Shown here piece after piece: positions 11,394-23,800 of a stretch of 64,000 bases of DNA (position 1 is the first letter of the stretch; every line of letters starts with the position of its first letter). The DNA is taken from positions 24,437,809 to 24,501,808 of the forward strand of contig CM022677.1 of the NCBI GenBank assembly GCA_012295275.1. Reading direction: 5' to 3'. Under the pieces are notes generated by a model. That model ran no database searches and was not told the origin of the DNA. It was given only the letters and a program-made list of their open reading frames with translations. The position numbers and the translations under genes are program-made. Source of the stretch: Chrysomallon squamiferum (lineage: Eukaryota; Mollusca; Gastropoda; Neomphalida; Peltospiridae).

Positions 11394-11476
<83 letters not shown>
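11386..11476. repeat. (ATT)n microsatellite with ATC interruptions
   Basis: Trinucleotide tract interrupted by several CATT units. The inverted right-hand block (60261-60368) has the same interruption pattern, while the matching tract at 46453-46546 lacks it. That links the right-hand block more closely to this one. Confidence 0.9.
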
Positions 11477-11609
11477 TAAGAAAATGTACAAGTTTCTTAT
11501 GCTGAAACATATTGTAATGTATTCTGGGGGGAAAAAAAGAAGAAGATAATAATGTTAATGAATAAACTAAAGTAATTTTATTTTATTTTATTTTATTTAG
11601 TTATTCATT

Positions 11610-11616
11610 TCTTCTT

Positions 11617-11646
<30 letters not shown>
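11610..11646. repeat. (CTT)n microsatellite
   Basis: Pure CTT/AAG tract, conserved at 46681-46716 and inverted at about 60090-60125. Confidence 0.9.
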
Positions 11647-11647
<1 letters not shown>

Positions 11648-12287
11648 TTGTTATTATTAGTTTTATTATTTTTTTAAAGTAGTTGTCTTTGACAAACATA
11701 GCATTTTAACAAGTTATTTTCAGTATTTGTGTTTTTAATTTTTAACTTTTCATTTATATTTATCTACTTTTACACTTTCTGTATTCCTTTTGTAAACAAA
11801 CCTCTCTTGTATTTTGCTAGAAATAACTGCAATTAGTTATTGACGAAATAAATAAATAAATAGCTAGATTAGATTGATAGATATAAAGTATATGAAATAA
11901 AATAAAATATTTCTAGTTTAATTTCCCTTGAATGCGATTTGAAACAGAAAGGCAGGCATTTAAAATTTTTAAAATAACATAAAAAGTAAAATAAATAATA
12001 ATAATAATTATTATGATGATGATAGAATATGTTTACAGCTTATTCGAATGAGAGACTATCTATTCTCTAATTCAAAGAGTTCAGTTTCGACTGTAATGGG
12101 TAATTTGTAGACTAAGAACTATCAGATTTCTGCGATATGAGTCCCGTGTAATGTCGAATTCTATTTATATGTTTTTGTTTTTGTTTGTTTGATTCTTTGT
12201 TTATTTATATCATCAGTTTTATTCTTGTTGTTGTTTATTTTTTTATTTAATTTTCTTATTTTCTTTTTTCTTTCATTCGTTGTTTTC

Positions 12288-12290
<3 letters not shown>

Positions 12291-12341
<51 letters not shown>

Positions 12342-12342
12342 T
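12291..12342. repeat. (ATTT)n microsatellite
   Basis: Tetranucleotide tract of about 13 units. The matching tracts lie near 47357-47410 and, inverted, near 59410-59452. Confidence 0.9.
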
Positions 12343-13383
12343 TATTTTTCTTAATTTGAACAATTTTGAACTCTACTACTATAATCAAAACGATGCTTTT
12401 TAGAAAATGTATCTCTTCACTGGATCAGGTTGATTGCATTCTAGCAATTAAATGTATGTATTTGTGTAAAATAAAAATCTGTACAAAATGGAAATAAATA
12501 AAAGTTGAATATAAAATTAAATAATTAAGAAGAAGAAAATTGAACAAAAACAAACATCCTAATATTTAAAAGACATAAATAATAACAATAATAATGTTTC
12601 GACAAATGGTGACAATTGGGCATTTTAGAAAATGAATAAAAAAAATGTGACACATTTATAAAATTAAATTTGGGCAAGAAAATTGAACGAAAAAACAGGT
12701 TTTTCACTAACAGTAACAAGTATTCTAGAATGTCTGAACATGTTTCCACAACCAAAAAGAAATTGACACATTTATCTGATTGCATGCGCGCTTAAAACAG
12801 GTTTCCCCATATAATACCAAATTCTTATTTGTTGTTAAGATAACTAAGAAGATATTGTATTGAAAGTATCTAATTCCTGTGTCTCTAGTTAGCTTGAACA
12901 GAAAATACATACTTTTCCATCATTTGACATAGAAATGTATCCAAAAAGAAAGCAAAAGTAAAATAAATAATGGTAATAATGACGATATAATAAACAAATA
13001 AATAAATAAATAAAAGAAAGAAACATGCTAATATTTAAAAGACATCTAATAACAATAATAATATTTCCACAAATGTCTGTGTGCACGTGAGCAAAACGTG
13101 TGACACATTTCGATTATTTTGGCATGCGCGCTTAAAACAGGTTTTGCCCCTGATCTTTGATTTTAAGAGACCACACAGGGAATCGACACAAGGAAATAAA
13201 ATAATGCTTTGTTTTTAGAGTAATGACCATTTTAACACCATTTACGTATTAAATTTTGTCTCCTCAATATTTCTGTCAGCTAAGATATTTTATCACAATT
13301 CAATTTGTATTTATTGTCTTAAACATTCATTTTTCTTCGTTTTTTAACTTTTTTCTTCACAGAAACCATTCAACAGTAATCTT

Positions 13384-13386
<3 letters not shown>

Positions 13387-13433
<47 letters not shown>

Positions 13434-13438
13434 TTATT

Positions 13439-13478
<40 letters not shown>

Positions 13479-13498
13479 TTATTTATATATATATATAT
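13387..13498. repeat. (AT)n microsatellite
   Basis: Dinucleotide tract interrupted by (ATTT)n, sitting between ACAGTAATCTTACAA and the TTTCATTGCGTAATATTTATT block. The same slot is expanded to about 80 bp at 25017-25097 and is very short in other units. Confidence 0.95.
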
Positions 13499-14084
13499 TT
13501 TTTTTATTCAAATCTTTCATTGCGTAATATTTATTTTCTAAGTAAGTTAGAATAAAAGAGAAGATTTAACAACTGGAATAAATGCCTGAAAAGTTTCTAT
13601 TGTTTCGTAGAAAAAATTCAACTTATAAATGATAAAACGTTTGCTTACGGCACATGCGCCTAAAACTGTCAAGTCATGACACTCTATTGCAGGTAACTAA
13701 AACTGCAGCGGGTAGTTTTTGGTTCGTTGATCTTACATGTGTGTTCAGTTATGAAAACTGACCCGTTGAAGTTGCGAATAAATGGTTTAATTTTAAATAA
13801 ATAACTGAATGAATAAATAAATAAATATATAAATAAATAAAATTAAATAAAAATTAAAGAATAAAGAAATTGAATTCAAATAAAATAAAATAAAGTCACA
13901 TTCTAATATTTAATATATATCGAATAATAATTATTATTTTTCGAAAAATGTCTGTGGGCACCTGAGAAAATATGTATGACAATACGCCGATTTGGGCATG
14001 CGCGCTTCAAAGAGATTTTCCACCCCTCATCTTTGTTGTTATCACAGCATACAAACCAAATACCGAAATAAAATATTATATATA

Positions 14085-14089
<5 letters not shown>

Positions 14090-14156
<67 letters not shown>

Positions 14157-14157
14157 T
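14090..14157. repeat. (ATT)n microsatellite
   Basis: Pure tract in the same unit position as those at 25718-25811, 29728-29795, 32519-32585 and 34860-34922. Confidence 0.95.
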
Positions 14158-17100
14158 TATATACATATATATATTTATTTATTTATTTATTTAAATGTTT
14201 CAGTGCGTAATATTTATTTTGTAAGTAACTTAGTAATAAAAGAGAGGGTAGAAAAACTAGAATAAATACCTGAAAAATCTCTCTTGTTTTGTAGAAAAAA
14301 GTCACCTTGTAAATGACAAAACGTTTCCTTACAGCACATGCGCCTAAAACTATCAAGTCATGACATGCTATTGCAGGTTACTAAAACTGCAGCAGGTGGT
14401 TTTGGTTCATTGATCTTATAGATATCTTCAGTTCTGATAACTGACACTTTGAAGTTAACAATAAATTGTTCAGTTTAAAATAAATGCCACTAGGTTACTT
14501 CCCCTTGCATGAACTCTATTGCTATTCGAAAAAAAAATGCAGACATTTTATATTTTTAAAAGAAAATTAAAGTAAAATAATTAATACTAATAATTATGAT
14601 GATGATAAAATATTTTTAAAACTTCTTGGCAAAACAAACTTCCTATTCGCTAATTCACAGAGTTCAGTTTCGAGTTAGCTGGGTAAGATGTAGACATAGC
14701 GCTATCAGATTTCTGCTATGTATGTTAGTCCCATGTAATGACTAATCTATTTATTTACCATCATTATTATTTTGTTCGTTATTTATTTTTTATTTAATTT
14801 TCTTATATTCTTTTTCTTTCATTCTTTTTTCTTAATTTAATGATTTATTATTATTATTGTCATTGTTATTGTTATTGGTTTTAATAGTGAAATTTTTAAA
14901 CTACTGGTATAAACAAAACTATGCTTTTAGAAAATTGATCTCTTCACTGGATCAGGTTGATTGCATTCTACTAAAAGGTGATTATACTGTACATCTACGT
15001 ACTGACGATATAGACACAGCGGTACTGGCGTTCAGTTCTGTCTTCCGTTTAAATAATAGACAATATGTCTTGTTCCTCAACAGAAAATACTTTATTTACT
15101 GCATGTGTGTAGGTATGTATCTGCCTAGGTCTGTATATGTATTATGTATGTTTGAATAAATGTATGTATTTGTGTATGTATATACATATGTATGTCTATT
15201 TTGTTTATGTATGTATGTATATAAAAGTTGAATCAGAATATGCAGAGCAAGCCCGTTTTTCAGTATACATCGTAAAGCATTGACAAATTGGAGAAACAAA
15301 CAACAACAATAAAATTAAATAAATAAATGAAGCAATAAATAAATAAATAAATAAAGCTTACAATTATATTCTTTACCCTTTTCCTCATGCTAAGAATAGC
15401 GAGTTTAAATTGAGTGGATATGTATGGCAATTAAAAGCTGTTTTAGAAAATGAAAAAAAACACAAAATGGAAATAAATAAATAATATAAAATTAAATAAT
15501 TAAGAAGAAGAAAATTGAACGAAACAAACATCCTAATATTTAAAAGACATCTAATAACAATAATAATGTTTCGACAAATGTCTGGGCACGTGAGCAAAAC
15601 GTGTGACACATTTCGCTGATTTGGGCATGCGCGATTAAAACAGGTTTTCCTCACTAACAGTAACAGTATTCTAGAATGTCTGAACATGTTTCCATAACCA
15701 AAAACAAATTCACATTTATCTGATTGTTTTATGCTATATAATACCAAATGCTTATTTGTTGTTAAGATAACTAAGAAGATATTATACTGAAAGTATCTAA
15801 GTCCTGTGTCTCTACATAGCTTGAACAGAAAATATATACTTTTCCATCATTTGTCATAGAAATGTATACCAAAAGAAAGCAAAAGTGAAATAAATAATAG
15901 AAATAATGACGATATAATAAATAAATAAATAAATAAATAAATAAAAGAAAGAAACATGCTAATATTTAAAAGACATCTAATAACAATAATAATGTTTCGA
16001 CAAATATCTGTGTGAACGTGAGCGAAACGTGTGACACATTTCGATTATTTGGGCATGCGCGCTTAAAACAGGTTTAGCCCCTGATCTTTGATTTAAGACA
16101 CTACACACAGTGAATCGAAACAAGGAAATAAAATAATGCTTTGTTTTTAGAGTAATGATCATTTTAATATCATTTACATATATAATTCTGTCTCCTCACT
16201 ATTTCCGTCAGCTAAGATATTTTATCACAATTCAATTTTTTTTTATTGTCTTAAACATTCATTTTTCTTCGTTTCTTAACTTTTTTTCTTCACAGAAACC
16301 ATTCAACAGTAGTCTTACAGATATATATTTATATTTATTTCTTATGTATATATATCTATATTTGTTTTTATTCAAAATTTCATTGGGTAATATTTATTTT
16401 GTAAGTAACTTAAACTGCAGCGGGTAGTTTTGGTTCGTTGATCTTACATGTGTGTTCAGTTATGAAAACTGACCCGTTGAAGTTGCGAATAAATGGTTTA
16501 ATTTTAAATAAATAACTGAATGAATAAATAAATAAATATATAAATAAATAAAATTAAATAAAAATTAAAGAATAAAGAAATTGAATTCAAATAAAATAAA
16601 ATAAAGTCACATTCTAATATTTAATATATATCGAATAATAATTATTATTTTTCGAAAAATGTCTGTGGGCACCTGAGAAAATATGTATGACAATACGCCG
16701 ATTTGGGCATGCGCGCTTCAAAGAGATTTTCCACCCCTCATCTTTGTTGTTTTCACACGACACAAACCAAATACCGAAATAAAGAAATAAAATATTATAT
16801 ATATTTTATATTATTATTATTATTATTATTTTATATACATACAATCATATATATCTATTTTAATGTATCACTGCGTAATATTTATTTAGTAAGTAAGTTA
16901 GTAATAAAACAGAAGATATGAAAACTAGAGTACATACCTGAAAATTCTTTCTTCTTTCGTATAGGAAAGTCACCTTGTAAATGACAAAACGTTTGCTTAT
17001 GTCACATGCGCCTAAAACTGTCAAGTCATGACACTCTATTGCAGGTTACTAAAACTGCAGCTTGTTGATTGTGTTCGTCAATCACATAGATATGGTGAGT

Positions 17101-18365
17101 TCTGATAACTGACCCGTTGAAGTTAAGAATTAATTGTTCAATTTAAAATAAATGTCATTAGGTTACTTCGCCTTGCATGAACTCAAATGCGATTCGATAA
17201 AGAAAGGTAGACATTTTATATTAATTATGATGACGATAAAATATTTTTAAAACTTCTTGGCAAAACAAACTTCCTATTCGCTAATTGACAGAGTTCAGTT
17301 TCGAGTTAGCTGTGTAAGATGTAGACACAGCGCTATGAGATTTCCGCTATATGAGTCCCATGTAATAACTAATCCATTTATTTACCATCATTATTATTTT
17401 GTTCGTTGTTTATTTTTTATTTAATTTTCTTATATTCTTTTTCTTTCATTCTTTTTTCTGAATTTAATGATTTATTATTACTATTATTATTGTCATTGTT
17501 ATTGTGTTTTTTTTTAATGGTGAAATTTTTAAACTCTACTGGTATAAACAAAACTATGCTTTTAGAAAATTGATCTCTTCACTGGATCAGGTTGATTGCA
17601 TTCTACCAAAATGTGATTCGACTGTACATCTACGTACTGACTATGTAGACACAGTGGTTCTGGTGTTTAGTTCTGTCTTCCGTGTTTAAATAGTATCAAT
17701 ATGTTTTGCTCCTCAACAGAAAATACTTCATGTACTGCATGCGTGTATGTATGTATTTGTATATGTATATAGATATGTATGTCTGTGTATGTTTATGTAT
17801 GTATGTATACAAAAGTTGAATCAGAATATGCAGAGCAAGCCCTTTGTTCATTTTTCCTTTCTCTAGTACTGATTTGATTTTTTCTTCGAAAAACGGTAAA
17901 GATTCATTTCCGTATACATTGTAAGGAATTGAAAAATTGGAGGAAAGAAAAAAAAAAAACAATAAAATAAAATAAAGAAAGAAATAAAACAATACATAAA
18001 TAAATAAAGTTCAGAATTATTCTTTACTCTTTTGTTCATGCTAAGAATTGCGAATTTAAATTGAGTGGATGTGTATGACAATTAAAGACAGCTTTAAAAA
18101 AGGAAATAAAACAAAATGGAAATAAATAAATAAATAATATAAAATAAAATAATTAAGCAGAAGAAAATTGAATGAAGGAAACATACTAATATTTAATAGA
18201 AATCAAAGAATAATAATTATGTTTCGAGAACTGTCTGTGGGCACCTGAGCCTAACTTGTATGACACAATTCTCCGATTTGGGCATGCGCTCTTAAAACAG
18301 GTTTTACGATATTGGCCTTTGTTGTCTAGACAGCCTACGCTGGAAAATTCGAAACAAGGAAATAC

Positions 18366-18398
18366 ATTTTTTTTTTTTTTTTTTTTTTTTTTTCATTA

Positions 18399-18430
<32 letters not shown>
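18366..18430. repeat. Paired poly-T runs
   Basis: Two long T homopolymers separated by CATTAATGA. The sister sites at 39893-39946 and about 50810 are shorter and partly replaced by mixed T-rich DNA. Runs like this are prone to length error. Confidence 0.9.
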
Positions 18431-18489
18431 CGTTTATTAAATTTTCTGGTTCACAGAAAACGTTCCACAAGAGTCCTATATTCAAAAAA

Positions 18490-20842
18490 AAACCACAACC
18501 CCCTAAACAAAATATTGTTATCGCAATATTAAATCGAAAAACTGCAAGTCACAATTTCTGGTTTTGATTATATATAGAATTTATTTTTAACTTTTTATCC
18601 TTGCTGTAATTGAATGATAGCAAACAAATATCCTCATACTAGTATATTTCGCTAATTAGGATTAAAAATTGGAAATGGAATAGCACTTCATATTCATCTT
18701 TTCAAAACAATTTCAATAGCTACTGATATTTGAATTGTCTGTTTGCAATCAATGTAAAAGTCTTTAGCAAAACACAAGCGAGATTTGCTTATAAAACGAA
18801 TATAGAGAAGGGTTTTGTATTCAAATGTAGATAAAGCTAAATTAAAAGAATTAAAAACACAGATAATTAAAAAAGCACCTGTCTCTCAACGATTACTTGA
18901 TATATATAAAAAAATACTCCCAATAAGACAAAGAAAAGAAAACCTGCAATGGTTATAATTATTATTATTTTCACCACAGAATATACAGTATAAAGTATAG
19001 TACAATTAATCCTAACATGACAAAATTTAAAATTAAATTAATGTGTTAAAATACAGAAGTCTTCAGATTATCAAGAAAGACAAAAACCAAAAAACTACAG
19101 ATAATTATCTGCTATAGGTTCCTAGTAATTAATATTTATCACATAAATACACAGTGAATGTTACAGTAAGAAACATACAAGATTACAAACAAAATAATTA
19201 TGACATATCTACATTTTTTTTTTTTTTTTTCACAATTTTGTGCAAATATTTCATTTTTCTTCACATTTTATTGTTCCGTTATTTATCTTACGAACATATT
19301 TTTCTGCACAATAAATAAATAAATAAACATGTTCAGAACATTTTGGAATCCAGTTAAAGTTAGTTGTTGGTGACTGCATTTTGATCTATAGATATAGTAT
19401 TTGGCAATTAACAATATTAAACTAGCTCTATCACCTTTGTCAGAATAATTTCGGTTGCCTTAAATAATTGCATTTATTTGAAGTCTCACATTTGTTCAAA
19501 AAATAACTAGTTTGAAACAGTGTTACAGAATATCTGAACATGTTTACATAAGCCAAACGAAATTCACAAATATCTTTTATTCATTTATACCATATAATAC
19601 CATATGCTTATTTGTTGTTAAGATAATTAACAAGTTGTTGTATTGAAAATATATAAGTCCTGTGTTTGTAGTTAACTTGAACAGAAGAAGATGTATACTT
19701 TTCCATTATTTGTCACATAAATCTCTTCCAAAAATATACTGCCATTTTATTTTGGCATTTATTTTGTGCTTTGAAATAATTTCCATTATATAATCACAGC
19801 AGAATATTTTACCAACAATTGTTTTGAGGTGTTCTTCTGTAAAATTAGAAATTCCTGGTATTTGTAATGTTACCTCGTTTGTATGCAAAGACAATTTATA
19901 ATATTTTGTAACTACTAATATGAAGCCATTGCAAAATAGCATAACATTTATTTCTCTTAAACCACTCTTTTGATAATCCTGAATTAATATGTTTTCTAGC
20001 TATTTTATCGAGCTTTTCAATTGAAACGAACTGAGCGAATTAGGTTTCTATTTTTTTAAACAAAGAATCTGTTGGATGAAAAAGGAAACAATCCTTTTTC
20101 CATATAACAACATTTTTGATTTTAGTAAATTTGTTCTAGAGGTGACAAACAACGTTTTAAGCATTGTCAATGAAGTCTGGTAATCTCACTCATCTTAATA
20201 GTTTGATTCTTGTATTAGATACAGATGTGTAGAAAATTTTACCCCAAATATCGTAAATACTGTAGTCCATTTTAATTTATGTTTTGAAGACAGTTTTCTA
20301 AGATTATTATTGTCTTTGCCTAATTTGCTTTATCAGTTTTAGCTTATTAACTTTGAGATCACACATATTGTTAAAATATTATAATGTTCCCGCAGATGCT
20401 GTAAGAGTTTTATCACACCAGTCCAATAGCAATGTTGTGTCTTCGAGAAACTGAAATTTTGAATTCACTGACGTTTATCTGAATCCCGTGTATATCTTTG
20501 TTGTACACTGTTTATCCTTGAAGCTTGTTCTAAGTCATTAGATTTGTCCATAGGCAACTCAGTTTTATATATAGATAGTGTGGCTATTATATTTACTTTC
20601 TCTGTTGTTGTTTTTTTAACTTATCATTTTCTATTTCCAGTCTGATAATTATTTCTTTCATATGGTGTAATATTTCTTTTTTATTTTCATCTAGTACTAT
20701 TTCTAAAAGTAGACCTTTGAGAGGAATTGTGGGAAAACTGTATTGTTGTTTGTTGTTTTTCTGTTTCTTCTTCTTGGTTAGTTTTTGTTCGCTTTTGGTT
20801 TAAGGGTGGGTTTTTGTAACCACACTGACAAATCGTAATTGT
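18490..20842 (-). other. Conserved 3' flank of caspase copy 2
   Basis: Paralogue of 5000-7369 and 40000-42358 with small indels. It contains the same conserved tracts in the same order down to the caspase stop, including AATAAA (minus) at 20680-20685. Compared with copies 1 and 3 it lacks a short piece near 20695 that includes GTTGTCTGAATTCGTCCG. It contains the 78-codon open stretch described separately. Confidence 0.7.
19706..19942 (-). other. 78-codon open frame in caspase 3' flank (copy 2)
   Basis: Begins MLFCNGFILVV and ends WQYIFGRDLCDK. The equivalent beside copy 4 (52015-52251) is also open for 78 codons and ends identically. Beside copies 1 and 3 one extra base (GTAATAC in place of GTATGC) shifts the frame inside the tract. 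Between copies 2 and 4 several of the 78 residues differ, including Phe/Leu, Thr/Lys, Pro/Ser, Glu/Lys and His/Tyr. That is high for the nucleotide divergence and argues against selection on a protein. No family recognised; it may be a decayed exon or chance. Confidence 0.2.
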
Positions 20843-22278
20843 TCATTCACGTTTTTTGTAAACAGGGCAGAAAACAAATTGTTTTCTTAATGTTGAATTG
20901 GTCCACGGCACTTGTTTATTAGTGCAATCGTCCCTAGATACGTTTTTCTCACTTACGTCATGAATGACTGCCCAATTCACGTTACAAATATTGTGATGTT
21001 TGTATTTAAGAAGACTGGCACAAAGCGGTTCAATATATAAAGATCCTGTATTTCCATTACGGTAAGACGCATATCCTGGCTCGCTTGAACAAACAGTGTA
21101 GAAATCACAGCCCTCGGCAGTGAAATATGTCGCTTCTTCAGACTTGACGTCAGAATGAGGAACTAGTTGTCCTTGCTGATGTTTATCACCTTGGCAGGCC
21201 TGGATAAAAAACAGCTTTGGTTTATCACTGAGGGATTTACAAGACCGGAAATAAGAAGTGACTTCCAGTAAGGTTACCCTTTCTCCATTTATTCCGTGGA
21301 CCGACCCCTTATTACCGTGTGCGAGAATGCAACAGACAAAAGCGTCGCTTTCAGAATGGTCGCGTTCTGACATCTCTTTGAGTACATTTTTCATATCCCA
21401 GTCACTGAGATCCGTGTGAACATCCACATCGAAGAAAAGTTTCTCAAATGTCTCTCTGAGTTTCTCGACCTCCACACTCGACCCTGTACGTTGTTCCAAT
21501 GATTCATACTTTTCATTGTTTATTATCAGACATATTCCACGTTTCTGATGCGTCATTTCATATACTGGAAACTCTGAGCTGCAGTTTACTACGTTTAAAC
21601 TGGTAAGAGAGGAAATGGACTTCGTATGGTTGTACAAGAGTTTCACCAGCTCCAAGAAGCTGTTGCATTGAATCTGGTACATTCTGTTCTTGTTTGAAAG
21701 GAGCCAATGAACGGGTTCGTTGCCGATCATGTCACAACGCCATCTGTTGTCCCCACTTAACGTTTCACGTATAGGACCAGTATCTGTGATGCCAGGAATT
21801 ATTTCAATTTCAGTTTTGGTGGTGTTTGTTTGCTCAGCATTCTTCAAGATCTCTATTAACAGAGTCAGATAGTCGCCTACTTTCTCTAACAGATTTACAT
21901 TGTTCTTGATTTCATTTTCAAAATGAATTACTAGATCTTTCAAATTCGTCCTTTTCTCTTTGTGTAGCGTCACCCTTCGTTCTTTTCTGTGTCTTTGTTG
22001 TTTTCTGTGCTTTCTACCTCTTCATTCTTTGGTGTGCTTTCTATTTCATCACTCTTTAGTGTTATATCTGCCTCATCTTTCTTTTGTCTGTTTTCTGCCT
22101 CATCTTTTTCTCGTGTGTTTTCTATCTCTTCTTTCTCTTCTGTGTTTTCTATCTCTTCGTTGTTTTGTTTTCTTAAGTCATCAGTTATTTTCCTTTTCAT
22201 TTGTTTCAGATTTATCTCAGCAGAATCAATATGCACTGTGTCCGGAACGTTTTCTATTAAAGGTATCAGATTTTCCAT
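20843..22278 (-). CDS. Caspase-8-like protease, short-repeat form with frameshift, copy 2
   Basis: Same architecture as copy 1 but compact, about 478 codons. The N-terminal part (MENLIPLIEN at 22278) is followed by only about seven degenerate 9-residue repeats, such as KEEIENTRE, KDEAENRQK and NEEVESTEN. The caspase domain follows, with Arg145, His219 (CCILAHG), Cys260 (QACQG) and Arg305 (SYRN), numbered from the GTG at 21973. One base is missing at the junction: copy 1 reads TCACCACTTCG on the plus strand where copy 2 reads TCACCCTTCG (about 21972). As a result the N-terminal frame stops after KNEG at 21970 and the domain lies in another frame. The domain itself is fully open with catalytic residues kept, so this is either a recent inactivating mutation, a consensus error, or a gene using another start. 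The first in-domain ATG lies at residue 82. Upstream DNA differs from copies 1 and 3. Confidence 0.8.
21974..22170 (-). repeat. Degenerate coding minisatellite of copy 2
   Basis: About seven 27-bp units encoding variants of KEEIENTRE. They are more diverged from one another than the units in copies 1, 3 and 5. This short diverged form may approximate the ancestral state before the tract expanded. Confidence 0.85.
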
Positions 22279-22324
22279 TGTTTATGATTGAATACGACTC
22301 AGAAGTGATTGTTTGATCATCTAC

Positions 22325-22391
<67 letters not shown>

Positions 22392-22392
22392 G

Positions 22393-22423
<31 letters not shown>

Positions 22424-22525
22424 AACAGCACTAATAATAATGATAATAATAACAACAACAATAATAGCAACACTAATAATACGAACAACAACAAACAAGA
22501 ATAATAATAATAATAATAATCATAA
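22325..22525. repeat. (AAT)n microsatellite with imperfect extension
   Basis: Pure AAT to about 22390, then AAT mixed with AAC, AGT and ACT units. The open frames of poly-Asn or poly-Ile across it are artefacts of the repeat. Confidence 0.95.
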
Positions 22526-22532
22526 CAACAGT

Positions 22533-22608
22533 ATGGTGGTGGTGGTAGTAGTGGCAGGAGTAGTAGTAGTAGTGGTAGTAATAGTAATAGCAGTAGTAGT
22601 AGTAGTAA
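22533..22608. repeat. (GTG/GTA)n trinucleotide repeat
   Basis: Imperfect GTG, GTA and GCA units. It resembles the shorter (AGT)/(AGC) tract at the same relative place upstream of copies 1 and 3 (9920-9965, 44980-45025). Confidence 0.85.
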
Positions 22609-23800
22609 GAATCACAATGAAATATTTTTTTATTTTTAACATACATAATTAAGAATTCTAACGCTAAAAATTAATGTTATTATTTTATAGTCTACTTGTA
22701 GTAGAAGATATAACTGCAATACAGTATTAGTAATTACTAGTAGTACTACCAGCACTAGTAGTGAGTATTGTTAGTGTGCGTGTGTGTATTTCGTATGTCT
22801 GTGTATGTGTTTATATATGTTTTCACGGGTATGTTGCTCATTTATGCATGTAAGTATCTACATATTTATGTATGTATATATTCATAAATTGCAAGTGTAT
22901 AGATGTGTGTTTGTGTCTATACGTGTATATATAAATGTGTGTAGGTATGTTAATGTATTAGTGTGTATATATATATATAAGCCTTGAAAGCCAACACCTC
23001 TTATGAGCTGGGCCCCGTGACAATCTGTATCTGTTTTATATGTAAGTATGTGTTAATGTGTGTATGTATGTATACATACACAAATTAAATTAGAAATTTC
23101 ACTTGGTGTCATTTTTGCACAGTTTTGCTTTCTCTAGTACTAATTTGATTTTTTCTTCTAAAAATGGAAAAGCAATTTAATTCCGTATTAATGGTAACGT
23201 ATTGAAAAATTGCATTAAGAACAAATTTTAAACTTAAATAAAAGTAAATAAATAAATAAATAGAGTTCAGAATTATTTCTGACGCTTTTGGTGATGCTAA
23301 GAATAGCGAGTTTAAACTGAATGGATATGTGTGACAATTAAAGGCTGATAAAAAATCACAGAAAAAAACAACATCTTAATAAATAAATAAATAACAAAAT
23401 GAAAAAGAAAGAAAGAAAGAAGGTAATATCTAAGACATCGAATAATAATGTTTCGAGAAATGGGTACGTGAGCAAAACTTGTGTGACAACAATTCGCGGA
23501 TCTGGGTTTCCACCTGAGCGTTGTTGTTAACGAAGCAAATCGAAACAGGGAAATATAATATTACTTTGTTTTTAGAGTAATGATCATTTTAATATCATTT
23601 ACATATAAAATTTTGTCTCCTCACTATTTGCTTCAGCTGAGATTTTTTTTTTTAATTATTGTTATTATTATGATTATTATTATTATTTTTAATTGTTTTA
23701 AACTTTTATTTTTATTCGTTTAATAAGTTTCTTTCTCTTACCTATATATATATACCTACAAAATAAATATTACGCAATGAAAGATTTCAATAATACATAT
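22609..23800. other. Unique spacer upstream of caspase copy 2
   Basis: No gene recognised. Most of this 1.2 kb does not match the upstream block of copies 1, 3 and 5 closely, although it keeps the same order of features: (AAT)n, (GTA)n, a (GTAT)-rich tract at about 22770-22975, a TTCAGAATTATT segment near 23268, and a decayed array motif near 23495 (CGCGGATCTGGGTTTCC). A GC-richer stretch at 22981-23035 (AAGCCAACACCTCTTATGAG) is unlike anything else in the window. It looks like an older, more diverged version of the upstream block. Confidence 0.55.

Larger units (their letters stand above)
9911..12470. repeat. Upstream block of caspase copy 1 (segmental duplication)
   Basis: No gene seen. 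The 2.6 kb is nearly identical to 44971-47540 and, inverted, to 59240-61850, apart from length changes in homopolymers and microsatellites. It holds a (GTAT)/(TA) tract near 10060-10200, one array-type motif (GATTTGGGCATACGCGCTT near 10666), a T run near 10862-10884, a diverged form of the CATGAC array block near 11110-11300, (ATT)n at 11386-11476, (CTT)n at 11610-11646 and (ATTT)n at 12291-12342. It runs into the CTGGATCAGGTTGATTGC array block near 12420. Confidence 0.75.
12471..18480. repeat. Composite macrosatellite array, segment B
   Basis: About 6 kb of array units with no credible gene. The GGGCATGCGCG motif recurs near 13112, 13987, 15627, 16046, 16698 and 18276. The CTGGATCAGGTTGATTGC block recurs near 14950 and 17580. 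Several blocks match segment C closely at an offset of about 11.63 kb (for example about 13.25-15.1 kb against 24.88-26.7 kb), which shows a duplication of more than one unit at a time. The start (12.47-12.8 kb) looks scrambled, with short array pieces out of order, as at a rearrangement junction. Microsatellites inside include (AT)n at 13387-13498, (ATT)n at 14090-14157 and two long T runs at 18366-18430. Confidence 0.8.

Noticed and set aside
22313-22504. Poly-Asn and poly-Ile open frames
   Set aside because: Direct translations of an (AAT)n microsatellite.
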